Assembly: GCA_934436505.1 (NCBI GenBank) | Contig: CAKSAP010000004.1 | Location: 1-64,000, forward strand | Source of the DNA: an uncultured Eubacteriales bacterium | GTDB lineage: Bacteria; Bacillota; Clostridia; Oscillospirales; Acutalibacteraceae | Direction: 5' to 3' | Length of the DNA: 64,000 nucleotides | Part shown: positions 34,313 through 42,884 of the stretch, one piece after another | How positions within the stretch are numbered: position 1 is the first letter of the stretch | Layout: every line of letters begins with the position of its first letter | Position numbers and translations under genes: made by a program | Notes under the pieces: model-generated | Databases searched by the model: none | Seen by the model: only the letters and a program-made list of their open reading frames with translations | What the model was told of the DNA's origin: nothing

Positions 34313-35536
34313 ATGTATGGACTTTTAGGCGAAAAATTAGGGCACAGCTTCTCCCCCGAAATTCACTCAATGCTCGGAAATTACGAGTACAGGCTTTTCG
34401 AGGTAAAGAAAAATGAGCTTGAAAATTTTATAAAGCACGGCAAGTGGGACGGTATAAATGTTACCATTCCGTATAAAAAAGACGTTATGCCCTACCTTGA
34501 CGAGATTTCCGAAAACGCACAAAAAATCGGAAGCGTAAACACAGTCGTTCGCAGAAGCGACGGCACACTTTACGGCGACAACACCGACTACTACGGCTTT
34601 TTGTACACGGTCAAACGCAGCGGAATAAATTTCAGCGGCAAAAAGGTTTTGGTGCTCGGCACGGGCGGTGCATCTCTTGCGGTTAAAGCGGTTATTTCAG
34701 ACCTCAACGCAGGGGAAATTATCAGCATTTCACGAAGCGGAGAAAACAACTATCAAAACATCAAAAATCACGCCGATGCAGATATAATCGTCAACACCAC
34801 ACCCGTCGGAATGTACCCGAAAAACCTCGTTTCTCCTGTAAAGGTTTCGGACTTTACACATCTTTCGGCAGTATTCGATATAATTTATAATCCTCAAAAA
34901 ACACAGCTTGTTTTAGATTCCGAAAAGCTTGATATACCTGCATTTTCAGGACTTTCAATGCTTGTTGCTCAGGCTAAGAGAGCAAGTGAAATCTTCTTTG
35001 ATAAAAATATAGACGACAGCGTTACGGAGAAAATTCTTAAAAAGGTCTCAACCGATATGAAAAGCATTGTTTTAATCGGTATGCCGGGCTCGGGCAAGTC
35101 CTCAATAGGCACTTTTTTGGCAGAAAAAGCAGACAGAGAATTTTTAGACACCGACGAAGAAGCAGAAAAAATCGCAAGTCTATCTCCTGCCGAAATCATA
35201 AAAGCTCAAGGCGAAAAAAGCTTTAGAAAAATAGAAAACGAAGCTGTGAAAAGCCTTTGCAAATTAAGCGGTAAAATTATCGCAACGGGCGGCGGAGTTG
35301 TTACGAACGAGGATAATTTTGACGCTATAAGGCAAAACTCAACCGTGTTTTTTATAAACCGTGATATTTCCGTTTTGCCGACGGATAACCGTCCGCTTTC
35401 GCAAAAAAATTCGCTTGACGATATGTTCAAAATCCGTTTGCCGCTTTACAGAAAGTTCTGCGATTTTGAAATCGACGGCAACGGTGCAATAGAAGAAGTT
35501 GCACAGAGAATACTTGAAAGGATTGACAGCAAATGA
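34313..35536 (+). CDS. aroE/aroK: Fused shikimate dehydrogenase - shikimate kinase
   Basis: Bifunctional shikimate-pathway enzyme of 407 residues. The AroE half (about 1-245) has the GHSFSPEIHS substrate motif, catalytic Lys55 in NVTIPYK, GDNTDYYGF, and the nucleotide motif GTGGASLAV. The AroK half (about 248-407) starts STDMKSIVLIGMPGSGKSS, with the P-loop near residue 256, the DTDEEAE shikimate-binding Asp, GEKSFRKIE and ATGGGVV. There is no stop or frameshift between the halves. It overlaps aroQ by 4 bp (ATGA), giving three pathway activities in one transcript. The ribosome binding site is AAAGGAA. Confidence 0.95.
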   Translation: MYGLLGEKLGHSFSPEIHSMLGNYEYRLFEVKKNELENFIKHGKWDGINVTIPYKKDVMPYLDEISENAQKIGSVNTVVRRSDGTLYGDNTDYYGFLYTVKRSGINFSGKKVLVLGTGGASLAVKAVISDLNAGEIISISRSGENNYQNIKNHADADIIVNTTPVGMYPKNLVSPVKVSDFTHLSAVFDIIYNPQKTQLVLDSEKLDIPAFSGLSMLVAQAKRASEIFFDKNIDDSVTEKILKKVSTDMKSIVLIGMPGSGKSSIGTFLAEKADREFLDTDEEAEKIASLSPAEIIKAQGEKSFRKIENEAVKSLCKLSGKIIATGGGVVTNEDNFDAIRQNSTVFFINRDISVLPTDNRPLSQKNSLDDMFKIRLPLYRKFCDFEIDGNGAIEEVAQRILERIDSK

Positions 35537-35967
35537 GAAAAATTCTTATAATCAACGGTCCGAATATAAATATGCTCGGCATCAGAGAGCCGAAAATTTA
35601 CGGTAATCAAAACTATCAAACGCTCATAAGCAGCATAAACGCTTGGGCAAACGAGCTCGGCTGTGAGGTTGAGTGCTTCCAGTCAAACCACGAGGGCGAC
35701 ATAGTTGACCGTATTCAGCAAGCGTATTCCGACGGCACTTACGGCATTGTGATAAACCCTGCCGCATACACACACACAAGCGTTGCGATACTTGACGCAT
35801 TGAAAGCCGTGGGTCTGCCTGCGGTGGAGATACACATCTCAGATATTAACGAGCGTGAAGCATTCCGCCATATTTCATATGCAGGGCTTGCCTGTGAGGA
35901 GCACTATATCGGCCTCGGCTTCGAGGGATATAAAAAAGGTATGGAATACCTTGTGAAAAGAGATTAA
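35533..35967 (+). CDS. aroQ: 3-dehydroquinate dehydratase, type II
   Basis: Dehydrates 3-dehydroquinate to 3-dehydroshikimate, the step just before AroE. It is 144 residues, the dodecameric type II class. Motifs are IINGPNINMLGIREPKIYG with the catalytic Tyr, CFQSNHEGDIVDRI, INPAAYTHTSVAILDAL, and VEIHISDINEREAFRHIS with the catalytic His and Arg residues. The start overlaps the end of the aroE-aroK fusion by 4 bp. No own promoter is needed. Confidence 0.97.
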   Translation: MRKILIINGPNINMLGIREPKIYGNQNYQTLISSINAWANELGCEVECFQSNHEGDIVDRIQQAYSDGTYGIVINPAAYTHTSVAILDALKAVGLPAVEIHISDINEREAFRHISYAGLACEEHYIGLGFEGYKKGMEYLVKRD

Positions 35968-35981
35968 AAAATTGTAGCAAC

Positions 35982-36206
35982 CCGTAGGGACAGGGCTTGC
36001 CCCTGTCCGCAACAAATTTCATATAAAATCAAATTCACGGACAGCCGCATTTTCAGCCTCCCTTGTGTAAAGGGAGGTGAGTTGCCTACGGCAACTCGGA
36101 GGGATTGTAAGGTTGATTTTATATGAATTTGTAAACTCCCCCAGTCATTTTTTCTGCGAAAAAATGCCAGCTCCCTCGGCGATGGGGCGGAAACACTAAT
36201 TGAATT
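35982..36206 (-). repeat. Composite palindromic intergenic repeat, copy A
   Basis: A 225-bp element between convergent genes. Read on the minus strand it has a block with TCATTTTTTC/GAAAAAATGA hairpin sequence, a CCTCCGAGTTGCC...GGCAACT dyad, a CTCCCTTTACACAAGGGAG hairpin, and ends in the arm CGGACAGGGGCAAGCCCTG, TCCCTACGG. The same modules in the same order recur at 53703-53950, and parts at 52182-52455 and 53353-53692. No open reading frame is present. Confidence 0.75.
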
Positions 36207-36249
36207 TAACATCCCACAGTGTAGGGTAGAAAAAATTATATTTCTACTA

Positions 36250-36282
36250 AAACAAGACCTCCGAAAATCGGAGGTCTTGTTT
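36250..36282. terminator. Bidirectional terminator aroQ / MATE
   Basis: Stem of 15 bp (AACAAGACCTCCGA / TCGGAGGTCTTGTT) with an AAA loop and T/A tracts on both sides. Confidence 0.9.
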
Positions 36283-36300
36283 AATACTATCCACAATATT

Positions 36301-37689
36301 TTATACCGTCTGTTCCTGCTGTGAAGCCTGTTTTTTAAGTCGTTTTCGTGCAGGATGGGCGCACAGCAGAGAAACAAATATCAGCACCGCCGTTGTTGCA
36401 AGGCTCACGGGGTAAACAATCATAATGGTTTTGAACGTCGGATTTATCGGGAACACCCAATGTATCCAGCAAAGCCTTACACCGCACACGCCGAGCATTG
36501 TCAACACCGCAGGCGCAACCGATATGCCGAAGCCTCGCATATAACCCGACATAACCTCATAAAGCAGGCTCAAAAGATGCGAAAGCTGAATAAGCATAAG
36601 CCTTATGTAGCCTATTTCGATAACCTCGGGGTCTTTGTTGAAAATCGCAAGCAAGCTCTTACCGAACACAAGCACAAGCACCGCCGCCGTGCCGAGTGTA
36701 ATTCCGCCCTCGATAAGACAAACGGCAAGCGCTTTTTTACAACGCTTCATCTCCCCTGCGCCGTAGTTCTGACCGACAAAGGTCGTACACGCCTGACTGA
36801 AAGCGTTGAGTATATCATAGGTTATAACCTCAATATTGAACGCCGCACTTGAAGCCGCCATTACGACAGTTCCGAGGCTGTTGATAGCCGACTGAACAAC
36901 TATGTTTGACACCGAGAAAACCGCACTTTGTATGCCTGCCGGCAAGCCTATTCTTAAAATATGCTTGAGGCTTGTCATATCAATTCCGAACGATTTCGGT
37001 TCAACGTGAATAACCTGCGTCGTCTTGCGCAATTTACAGTAAAGAATTACCGAGCTTACTGCGTTTGAAATAACCGTGGCTATCGCAACGCCGTTTACGG
37101 TCATATGCAGCACCGCTACAAAGAAAAGGTTTAATATTACATTCAAAACGCCTGAAACAGCAAGTGCCAAAAGCGGCATTTTCGTCTCGCCCACGCTCCT
37201 GAATATCGCCGCCTCAAAGTTGTACAAGAGAATTACGGGCATACCTATAAGATATATTCTAAGATATAACAGCGCAAGCGAAAAAACATCCTCGGGAACA
37301 TTCAGCACGCTCAAAAGCGGTACTGCTATAAGCTCGCCCACAATCGCTATTATAATTCCGCCGATTACCGCCACGGTCATAGAGGTATGCACGGCTTTTT
37401 TAACGGTGTTTTTGTCTCCCCTGCCGACTGCGTGTGCGATTACAACATTTGCACCGAGTGCAACGCCGATAAACAGGTTGACGATAAGGCTGATTATCGG
37501 ACTGTTAGCACCGACAGCCGCAACCGCCGCCGTACTCTGCTCGCCCGTAAAATTTCCGACTACCGCAACATCCGAAGCGTTAAAAAGCTGCTCGAGTATC
37601 GCAGTTGCCGCAACGGGTAAAACAAAAACAGGCACCTTGCTCCACAACGAGCCGTGAAGCATATCAAGTTGTTTTTTATCCTTACTCAT
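36301..37689 (-). CDS. MATE-family efflux transporter
   Basis: Twelve-helix antiporter of 462 residues. The two pseudo-symmetric halves start near residues 12 and 235, each with the family pattern (PVAATAILEQLFNASDVAVVGNFTG; GLPAGIQSAVFSVSNIVVQSAINSLG). It exports drugs or metabolites in exchange for Na+ or H+; the substrate is unknown. It is divergent from a TetR-type regulator across a 129-bp region with an inverted repeat, which suggests control by that regulator (inference). The C-terminal tail is basic and Gln-rich. Confidence 0.9.
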   Translation of the reverse strand: MSKDKKQLDMLHGSLWSKVPVFVLPVAATAILEQLFNASDVAVVGNFTGEQSTAAVAAVGANSPIISLIVNLFIGVALGANVVIAHAVGRGDKNTVKKAVHTSMTVAVIGGIIIAIVGELIAVPLLSVLNVPEDVFSLALLYLRIYLIGMPVILLYNFEAAIFRSVGETKMPLLALAVSGVLNVILNLFFVAVLHMTVNGVAIATVISNAVSSVILYCKLRKTTQVIHVEPKSFGIDMTSLKHILRIGLPAGIQSAVFSVSNIVVQSAINSLGTVVMAASSAAFNIEVITYDILNAFSQACTTFVGQNYGAGEMKRCKKALAVCLIEGGITLGTAAVLVLVFGKSLLAIFNKDPEVIEIGYIRLMLIQLSHLLSLLYEVMSGYMRGFGISVAPAVLTMLGVCGVRLCWIHWVFPINPTFKTIMIVYPVSLATTAVLIFVSLLCAHPARKRLKKQASQQEQTV

Positions 37690-37713
37690 TAGTCATACTT
37701 CCTTTTTCAAGCA

Positions 37714-37751
37714 ATTATGATAACACAATTTTGTTGTATGTCAATCATAAT
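37714..37751. promoter_or_regulatory. Inverted repeat between MATE and TetR genes
   Basis: Perfect 8-bp arms ATTATGAT (37714-37721) and ATCATAAT (37744-37751), with an inner ACAATTTTGTTGT dyad. It is a plausible operator for the adjacent TetR-type protein. Confidence 0.4.
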
Positions 37752-37818
37752 TTTATTGAAATTTCTGATTAAATTATGTTATTATATGTATAATATAATA
37801 TCTTGAAAGGAAATTGCT

Positions 37819-38373
37819 ATGTCACAGGTTACAAAACGAGCATTAGAGCAATCGCTCAAAAATCTTTTGCTGAAAAAGCCCCTGACCAAAATCACTATAA
37901 ACGATATAGCGGAGGACTGCGGAATTAACCGTATGACCTTTTATTATCATTTCAAGGATATTTATGACCTTGTCGAATGGGCGTGCCTTGAGGACGCTAA
38001 AAAGGCAATCGAAAAAAAGAAAACCCACGACACTTGGGAGCAAGGTCTTTTGCAGCTGTTCGAGGCTGTGCGTGAAAATAAGCCGTTTATTATAAATGTT
38101 TATCGCTGTGTTGACAGGGGTCAGGTTGAAAAGTATTTAAGTCCGCTTGTTGACAATCTTCTTATGGGAGTTATCGAAGAGGAGTCGGCAGGTATGACCG
38201 TCAGAAGCGAGGACAAGGATTTTATCGCAAAGGCATATTCTTATGTATTTATCGGCATTATGCTCGATTGGATAAAGGACGATATGAAAGAGGACCCGCA
38301 GGTTATTGTCGATAAGCTTGCCCTGCTTATGAAAAATTCCTTCGGCGACGCTCTTGCCCGTTTCAAGAAATAA
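37819..38373 (+). CDS. TetR/AcrR-family regulator (DhaS/TetR_C_8 type)
   Basis: Transcription factor of 184 residues. The N-terminal helix-turn-helix (about 6-50) includes PLTKITINDIAEDCGINRMTFYYHFKDIYDLVEW, typical of TetR proteins. The ligand-binding half resembles the DhaS-like C-terminal domain. Neighbours are a divergent MATE pump and, downstream after a terminator, oleate hydratase, so a role in fatty-acid or drug stress is a reasonable guess. The ribosome binding site is GAAAGG. Confidence 0.87.
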   Translation: MSQVTKRALEQSLKNLLLKKPLTKITINDIAEDCGINRMTFYYHFKDIYDLVEWACLEDAKKAIEKKKTHDTWEQGLLQLFEAVRENKPFIINVYRCVDRGQVEKYLSPLVDNLLMGVIEEESAGMTVRSEDKDFIAKAYSYVFIGIMLDWIKDDMKEDPQVIVDKLALLMKNSFGDALARFKK

Positions 38374-38418
38374 TTTTATCAACAACCTGAATTTGATAAA
38401 AATTTATACACTTACAAA

Positions 38419-38451
38419 GTCTGTGATAAAAACTTTATCACAGGCTTTTTT
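38419..38451 (+). terminator. Terminator after TetR gene
   Basis: Stem GTCTGTGATAAA / TTTATCACAGGC with a 3-nt loop followed by TTTTTTCTG. Confidence 0.87.
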
Positions 38452-38458
38452 CTGTTTA

Positions 38459-38486
38459 TTGTAAGCAGCCGAAAAATGAATATACT
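38459..38486 (+). promoter_or_regulatory. Promoter of oleate hydratase
   Basis: TTGTAA (38459-38464), 16 bp, TATACT (38481-38486), about 32 bp upstream of the start, with an AGGAGG ribosome binding site. Confidence 0.65.
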
Positions 38487-38518
38487 AAAGACATAACAAA
38501 ACAACAGGAGGTTTTTGT

Positions 38519-40312
38519 ATGTATTATTCAGCAGGCACTTACGAATCATTTGCTCATCCCGAGAAACCGAAGGACGTCGATAAAAAATCGGCATACATTA
38601 TCGGTACAGGACTTGCGGGACTTACCGCAGCCTTCTATCTTGTCAGAGACGGACAGATGAAGGGCGAGCACATTCATCTTTTGGAAAAGCTCGAATTGGC
38701 AGGCGGCAGCTGCGACGGACGAAAGGACATTACAAAAGGCTTCTTTATGAGAGGCGGACGTGAAATGGATAACCATTTCGAAGTAATGTGGGATATGTTC
38801 CGTGATGTACCGTCACTTGAAACTCCCGGCGTTTCCGTACTCGACGAATACTATTGGCTCAATAAGCACGACCCGAACTATTCCTTGTGCAGAGCTTCCG
38901 TAAACTGCGGCGAGGACGCACACACCGACAAGAAATTCAATCTTGACAAGGACTCGGCTCTTGCACTTTCACAGTTGTTTATCACTCCCGAAAAAGACCT
39001 TGAGGACAAGAAAATCTCGGATATTCTTCCCGACACATTTTGGGATACAAACTTCTGGCTTTATTGGCAGACAATGTTTGCTTTCCAGCGTTGGTCAAGC
39101 GCACTTGAGATGAAGCGTTACCTTTGCAGATATGTTCATCACATTGACGGCTTGCCCGATTTCAGCGCATTGAGATTTACAAAGTACAATCAGTATGAAA
39201 GCCTTATTTTACCGCTTGTAAAGTATCTTGAGGCTCACGGCGTAAGAATTGAATACGGTATGGACGTCAAGAACGTCATAATCGAAACCGTAGGCGACAA
39301 AAAGGTTGCAAAGCAGATAGTTTATGTAAAGGACGGCAAACAGCAGACAATCGACCTTATCGAAGATGACCTTGTTTTCATCACAAACGGCTGCTGCACC
39401 GACTCAACCTGCTACGGCGACCAAACACACGCACCCGACCTTTCCTCTCTTAAAAACGGTAAGGGCGACTCGTGGGATATGTGGAAGGCAATCGCTGCTC
39501 AGGCAACTCACGGCGAGTTCGGCAACCCCGACGCATTCTGCAGCAACATTGAAGCTACAAACTGGATGAGTGCAACGGTTGAGACCTCAAACGAGGAGGT
39601 TATTCAGCATATCATCAACGTCTGCAAGCGTGATCCCCGTGAAGGCAAGGTTACAACCGGCGGTATCGTAACAGTCAAGGACAGCACGGAAAATTGGTAT
39701 CTGTCTTGGACTATAAACCGTCAGCCTCAGTTCAAATCGCAGGATAAAAACGCCGTTCTCGTATGGCTCTATGCTCTCAACACAAACAAAGAGGGTAACT
39801 ATGTTAAGAAAGCAATGCGTGACTGTACGGGCGAAGAGGTATGCCGTGAGTGGCTCTACCATATCGGTATTCCCACAAACGAAATAGACTCTCTTGCAAA
39901 GGAAGCGTGCAACACCACAACATGCTTTATGCCGTATATCAACGCATTCTTCCAGCCGAGAAAGAATGAGGATCGTCCTCATGTCGTTCCCGACGGTGCG
40001 GTAAACTTCGCTTTCCTCGGTCAGTTCACGGAAACTCCGAGAGACACAATTTTCACCATTGAATATTCAATGCGTACAGGTATGGAATCTGTTTATACGC
40101 TTCTTGATATTGACAGAGGCGTTCCCGAGGTATGGGGCAGTAAGTACGATGTAAGAGAGCTCTTGCGTGCTTGCTACTATGCTATCGACAAGAAACCTAT
40201 CAGTGAAGTTAAGCTGTCATTCAAGGAAAGAGAAATGCTTAAGGTCCTCCTTAAAAAAGTAAAGGGCACGGATGTTGAGCTTCTCTTAAAGGAAAGCGGA
40301 CTTATCGAATAA
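38519..40312 (+). CDS. ohyA: Oleate hydratase (myosin-cross-reactive antigen family)
   Basis: FAD enzyme that hydrates cis-9 unsaturated fatty acids such as oleate to 10-hydroxy acids, a detoxification of free fatty acids in gut bacteria. It is 597 residues, the family length. The N-terminal dinucleotide fold shows IIGTGLAGLTAAFYLVRDG (near 26-45), LEKLELAGGSCDG and FMRGGREMDNHFEVMWD, a hallmark stretch. Further on are FAFQRWSSALEMKRYL, ITNGCCTDSTCYGD and the C-terminal FLGQFTETPRDTIFTIEYSMRTG. It is expressed alone. Confidence 0.96.
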   Translation: MYYSAGTYESFAHPEKPKDVDKKSAYIIGTGLAGLTAAFYLVRDGQMKGEHIHLLEKLELAGGSCDGRKDITKGFFMRGGREMDNHFEVMWDMFRDVPSLETPGVSVLDEYYWLNKHDPNYSLCRASVNCGEDAHTDKKFNLDKDSALALSQLFITPEKDLEDKKISDILPDTFWDTNFWLYWQTMFAFQRWSSALEMKRYLCRYVHHIDGLPDFSALRFTKYNQYESLILPLVKYLEAHGVRIEYGMDVKNVIIETVGDKKVAKQIVYVKDGKQQTIDLIEDDLVFITNGCCTDSTCYGDQTHAPDLSSLKNGKGDSWDMWKAIAAQATHGEFGNPDAFCSNIEATNWMSATVETSNEEVIQHIINVCKRDPREGKVTTGGIVTVKDSTENWYLSWTINRQPQFKSQDKNAVLVWLYALNTNKEGNYVKKAMRDCTGEEVCREWLYHIGIPTNEIDSLAKEACNTTTCFMPYINAFFQPRKNEDRPHVVPDGAVNFAFLGQFTETPRDTIFTIEYSMRTGMESVYTLLDIDRGVPEVWGSKYDVRELLRACYYAIDKKPISEVKLSFKEREMLKVLLKKVKGTDVELLLKESGLIE

Positions 40313-40342
40313 CGGATTGTATTAAAAATCCAAAAACAACAA

Positions 40343-40376
40343 ACCCGAGTTTCTCCTAAAAAAGAAAAACTCGGGT
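40343..40376. terminator. Bidirectional terminator ohyA / trpS
   Basis: Stem ACCCGAGTTT / AAACTCGGGT, extended inward by TC/GA, with GTTTTTTG on the plus side and TTGTTG on the minus side. Confidence 0.85.
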
Positions 40377-40398
40377 GTTTTTTGATTTTGATATTAAA

Positions 40399-41409
40399 TT
40401 ATTTGTCAATCTGAATAAAACCGACCTTTTTCATTGCCTTTTTAAGAGTTCTCGAAGCGAAATAGCTTGCCTTTTCAGCACCGAGCTTTGCACAGTCATA
40501 AAGATATGCCTTATCGTTGATAAGCCTTGCATATTCCTCCTTGAGAGGACGAAGCTCTTCGATTACAGCCTCGCCGACCGCCGTCTTAAAGTCGCCGTAG
40601 CCCTTGCCGTCAAATTCCTTTTCAATCTCATCAAAGGTCTTGCCTGTGCAGCAGGAATAAATACCCATAAGGTTATTAACGCCGTCTTTGCCCTCGCCGT
40701 AATAAACCTTTGCCTCGCTGTCGGTAACGGCAGACTTGATTTTTTTCATAATCGTATTGTCGTCATCGAGAACTGAGATAAAGCCCTTAACGTTTGTGTC
40801 CGATTTTGACATTTTCTTTGTCGGCTCTTGAAGCGACATAACCCTTGCGCCCGACTTTCCGATAAACGGCTCGGGAAGCTTAAAGGTATTGCCGTAAAGT
40901 CCGTTAAAGCGTTCTGCAATATCCCTTGTTATTTCAAGGTGCTGCTTTTGGTCTGCACCGATCGGAACAAAGTCTGTCTGATAAAGCAATATATCCGCCG
41001 CCATAAGCACGGGATATGCGAAAAGTCCGACATTGACATTATCGGGGTGCTTTTCGCTCTTGTCCTTAAACTGAGTCATTCTCGAAGCCTCGCCGAACTG
41101 CGTATAGCAGTCAAGAATCCACGCAAGCTGAGCGTGCTCGGGCACCATGCTCTGAATAAACACAGTATTTTTCTCGGGGTCAAGACCGAGTGCAAGCAAA
41201 AGAGCGTACATTTCAAGCGTTCTTCTTCTTAAATCGGCAGGCTCGGGACGAACGGTAATCGAATGGAGGTCGGCAACCGCATAAAGGCAGTTATAGTCGT
41301 CCGCCATTGTTTTCCAATTCTTGAGCGCACCGAGGTAGTTGCCGAGAGTCGGCGTACCCGTAGGCTGAATTGCACTTAAAACTATTTTCTTTTTTTCCTG
41401 ATTTTCCAT
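40399..41409 (-). CDS. trpS: Tryptophanyl-tRNA synthetase
   Basis: Class I synthetase of 336 residues. The HIGH-like motif is in SAIQPTGTPTLGNYLGAL (near residue 20), GADQKQHLEITRDIAERFN is near residue 152, and KMSKSD near residue 200. The length and motifs fit bacterial TrpRS type I. It lies 18 bp downstream of a CNNM/CBS protein gene, with a GGAGATG ribosome binding site, and is probably cotranscribed; no T-box is visible directly upstream. Confidence 0.97.
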   Translation of the reverse strand: MENQEKKKIVLSAIQPTGTPTLGNYLGALKNWKTMADDYNCLYAVADLHSITVRPEPADLRRRTLEMYALLLALGLDPEKNTVFIQSMVPEHAQLAWILDCYTQFGEASRMTQFKDKSEKHPDNVNVGLFAYPVLMAADILLYQTDFVPIGADQKQHLEITRDIAERFNGLYGNTFKLPEPFIGKSGARVMSLQEPTKKMSKSDTNVKGFISVLDDDNTIMKKIKSAVTDSEAKVYYGEGKDGVNNLMGIYSCCTGKTFDEIEKEFDGKGYGDFKTAVGEAVIEELRPLKEEYARLINDKAYLYDCAKLGAEKASYFASRTLKKAMKKVGFIQIDK

Positions 41410-41427
41410 TTTTACATCTCCGACAAA

Positions 41428-42801
41428 TTATTCTTCCGTTTCTTCAGGCTCGGGCTGCGGCAAAATTTCCACCTTAACCTTACCTATCCTGCGTTCCTCG
41501 ACATTGAGAACGGTAAATCTGAAATTCTCGTACTCGACAACATCCTCTTTATCGTTCTTGCTCTTTTCGTCGGACTCCTTCGGAAGATAGCCCAAACGGC
41601 TGATGATAAATCCGCCGAGAGTATCATAATCGCCCTCGGGGAATTTGATTTTCAATTTTTCCTCAACCTCGTCTATATCGGTTATACCGTCAACAGTAAA
41701 GGTTGTTTCGTTGATCTGAGAAATTTCCTCGTCCTCGTTGTCGTATTCGTCCTGAACATTTCCGACAATAGATTCGATAACGTCCTCAAATGTAACTATA
41801 CCTGCCGTTCCGCCGTATTCATCGACAACAACAGCCATCTGAATATGTCTTTCAAGCATTTCGTTGAGCAATTCGCTGCAATGCTTTGTTTCGGGCACAT
41901 AATAAGCCTCACGCATAAAGTCCTTAATGGTCTTTGACTTGGGCAAATTTGTTCCCACATATTTTAGTAAATCTTTTACATAGATAATGCCGATTATATT
42001 GTCCTGATCATCTTCAAAAACAGGAATTCTCGAATGACCGCATTCGATAGCCATTTTTGAAATTTCGCAAAGAGGCTCCTCGACATTTACGCAGTCCATA
42101 TCGGTACGGTGCGTCATAATATCGCCGACGTCCATATCGTCAAATTCAAAGATGTTGTTAATCATCTCTTTTTGGACGTTCTCGATAACGCCCTTTTCCT
42201 GACCGACATCGACCATCATTCTTATTTCTTCCTCTGTAACGACCTCTTCGTCCGCATTCGGGTCAATGCCGAAAATACGCACAACGGTATTTGTGGAAGC
42301 CGAAAGAAGCTTTACAAAGGGCTTTGTGAGTTTATTGACAAAAAGAAGCACGGGAACAACCGTAAACGAAACCTTTTCCGGCTTCTGCATTGCAATTTTT
42401 TTCGGTGCAAGTTCGCCGAGAACAAGTGAAAAATACGACATAATAACCGTAATAAGCACGGTCGATACCGCATTTATAACGCCTACCGGTATAACATTCA
42501 CAATCGAGGTCGAGGCAAGCTTATCCGCCAGCATAACCGCAAAGCTCTGTGATGCCGTGGCACTCGTCAAAAATCCGGCAAGTGTAACGCCGATTTGAAT
42601 TGTCGAAAGGAAATTGCTCGAATTCTCTGTAAGTTTCAATACCTGTTTTGCCTTTTTATCCCCGTCCTCAGCCATCTTTTCGATTTTGCTGTCGTTGAGG
42701 GAAATGATTGCAATTTCGCTCATTGCAAAAAATGCGTTAAGTAAAATAAGCAAAAATAACAAAACAATTTTCAGTATAATGCCCGCAGGGTCCGAATCCA
42801 T
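41428..42801 (-). CDS. CNNM/CorC-type membrane protein with CBS pair (hemolysin C family)
   Basis: Inner-membrane protein of 457 residues. The N-terminal CNNM (DUF21) domain has about four hydrophobic segments (residues 8-185, with LLNAFFAMSEIAIISLN and GELAPKKIAM). Two CBS domains (about 220-345) start around VGDIMTHRTDMDCV, and a C-terminal CorC_HlyC domain (about 365-447) includes DGITDIDEVEEKL and YDTLGGFI. Members are linked to Mg2+ or Na+ transport and resistance, not true hemolysis. It is the first gene of an operon with trpS. Confidence 0.9.
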   Translation of the reverse strand: MDSDPAGIILKIVLLFLLILLNAFFAMSEIAIISLNDSKIEKMAEDGDKKAKQVLKLTENSSNFLSTIQIGVTLAGFLTSATASQSFAVMLADKLASTSIVNVIPVGVINAVSTVLITVIMSYFSLVLGELAPKKIAMQKPEKVSFTVVPVLLFVNKLTKPFVKLLSASTNTVVRIFGIDPNADEEVVTEEEIRMMVDVGQEKGVIENVQKEMINNIFEFDDMDVGDIMTHRTDMDCVNVEEPLCEISKMAIECGHSRIPVFEDDQDNIIGIIYVKDLLKYVGTNLPKSKTIKDFMREAYYVPETKHCSELLNEMLERHIQMAVVVDEYGGTAGIVTFEDVIESIVGNVQDEYDNEDEEISQINETTFTVDGITDIDEVEEKLKIKFPEGDYDTLGGFIISRLGYLPKESDEKSKNDKEDVVEYENFRFTVLNVEERRIGKVKVEILPQPEPEETEE

Positions 42802-42839
42802 AAAAAAATACTCTCCTTAAAATAAAATATATTCTATAT

Positions 42840-42868
42840 ATTGTATATTAAAACCGTCATATAGTCAA
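42840..42868 (-). promoter_or_regulatory. Promoter of CNNM-trpS operon
   Basis: TTGACT (42863-42868), 17 bp, TACAAT (42840-42845) on the minus strand. Confidence 0.75.
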
Positions 42869-42884
42869 GTGCCGAACACCATTC

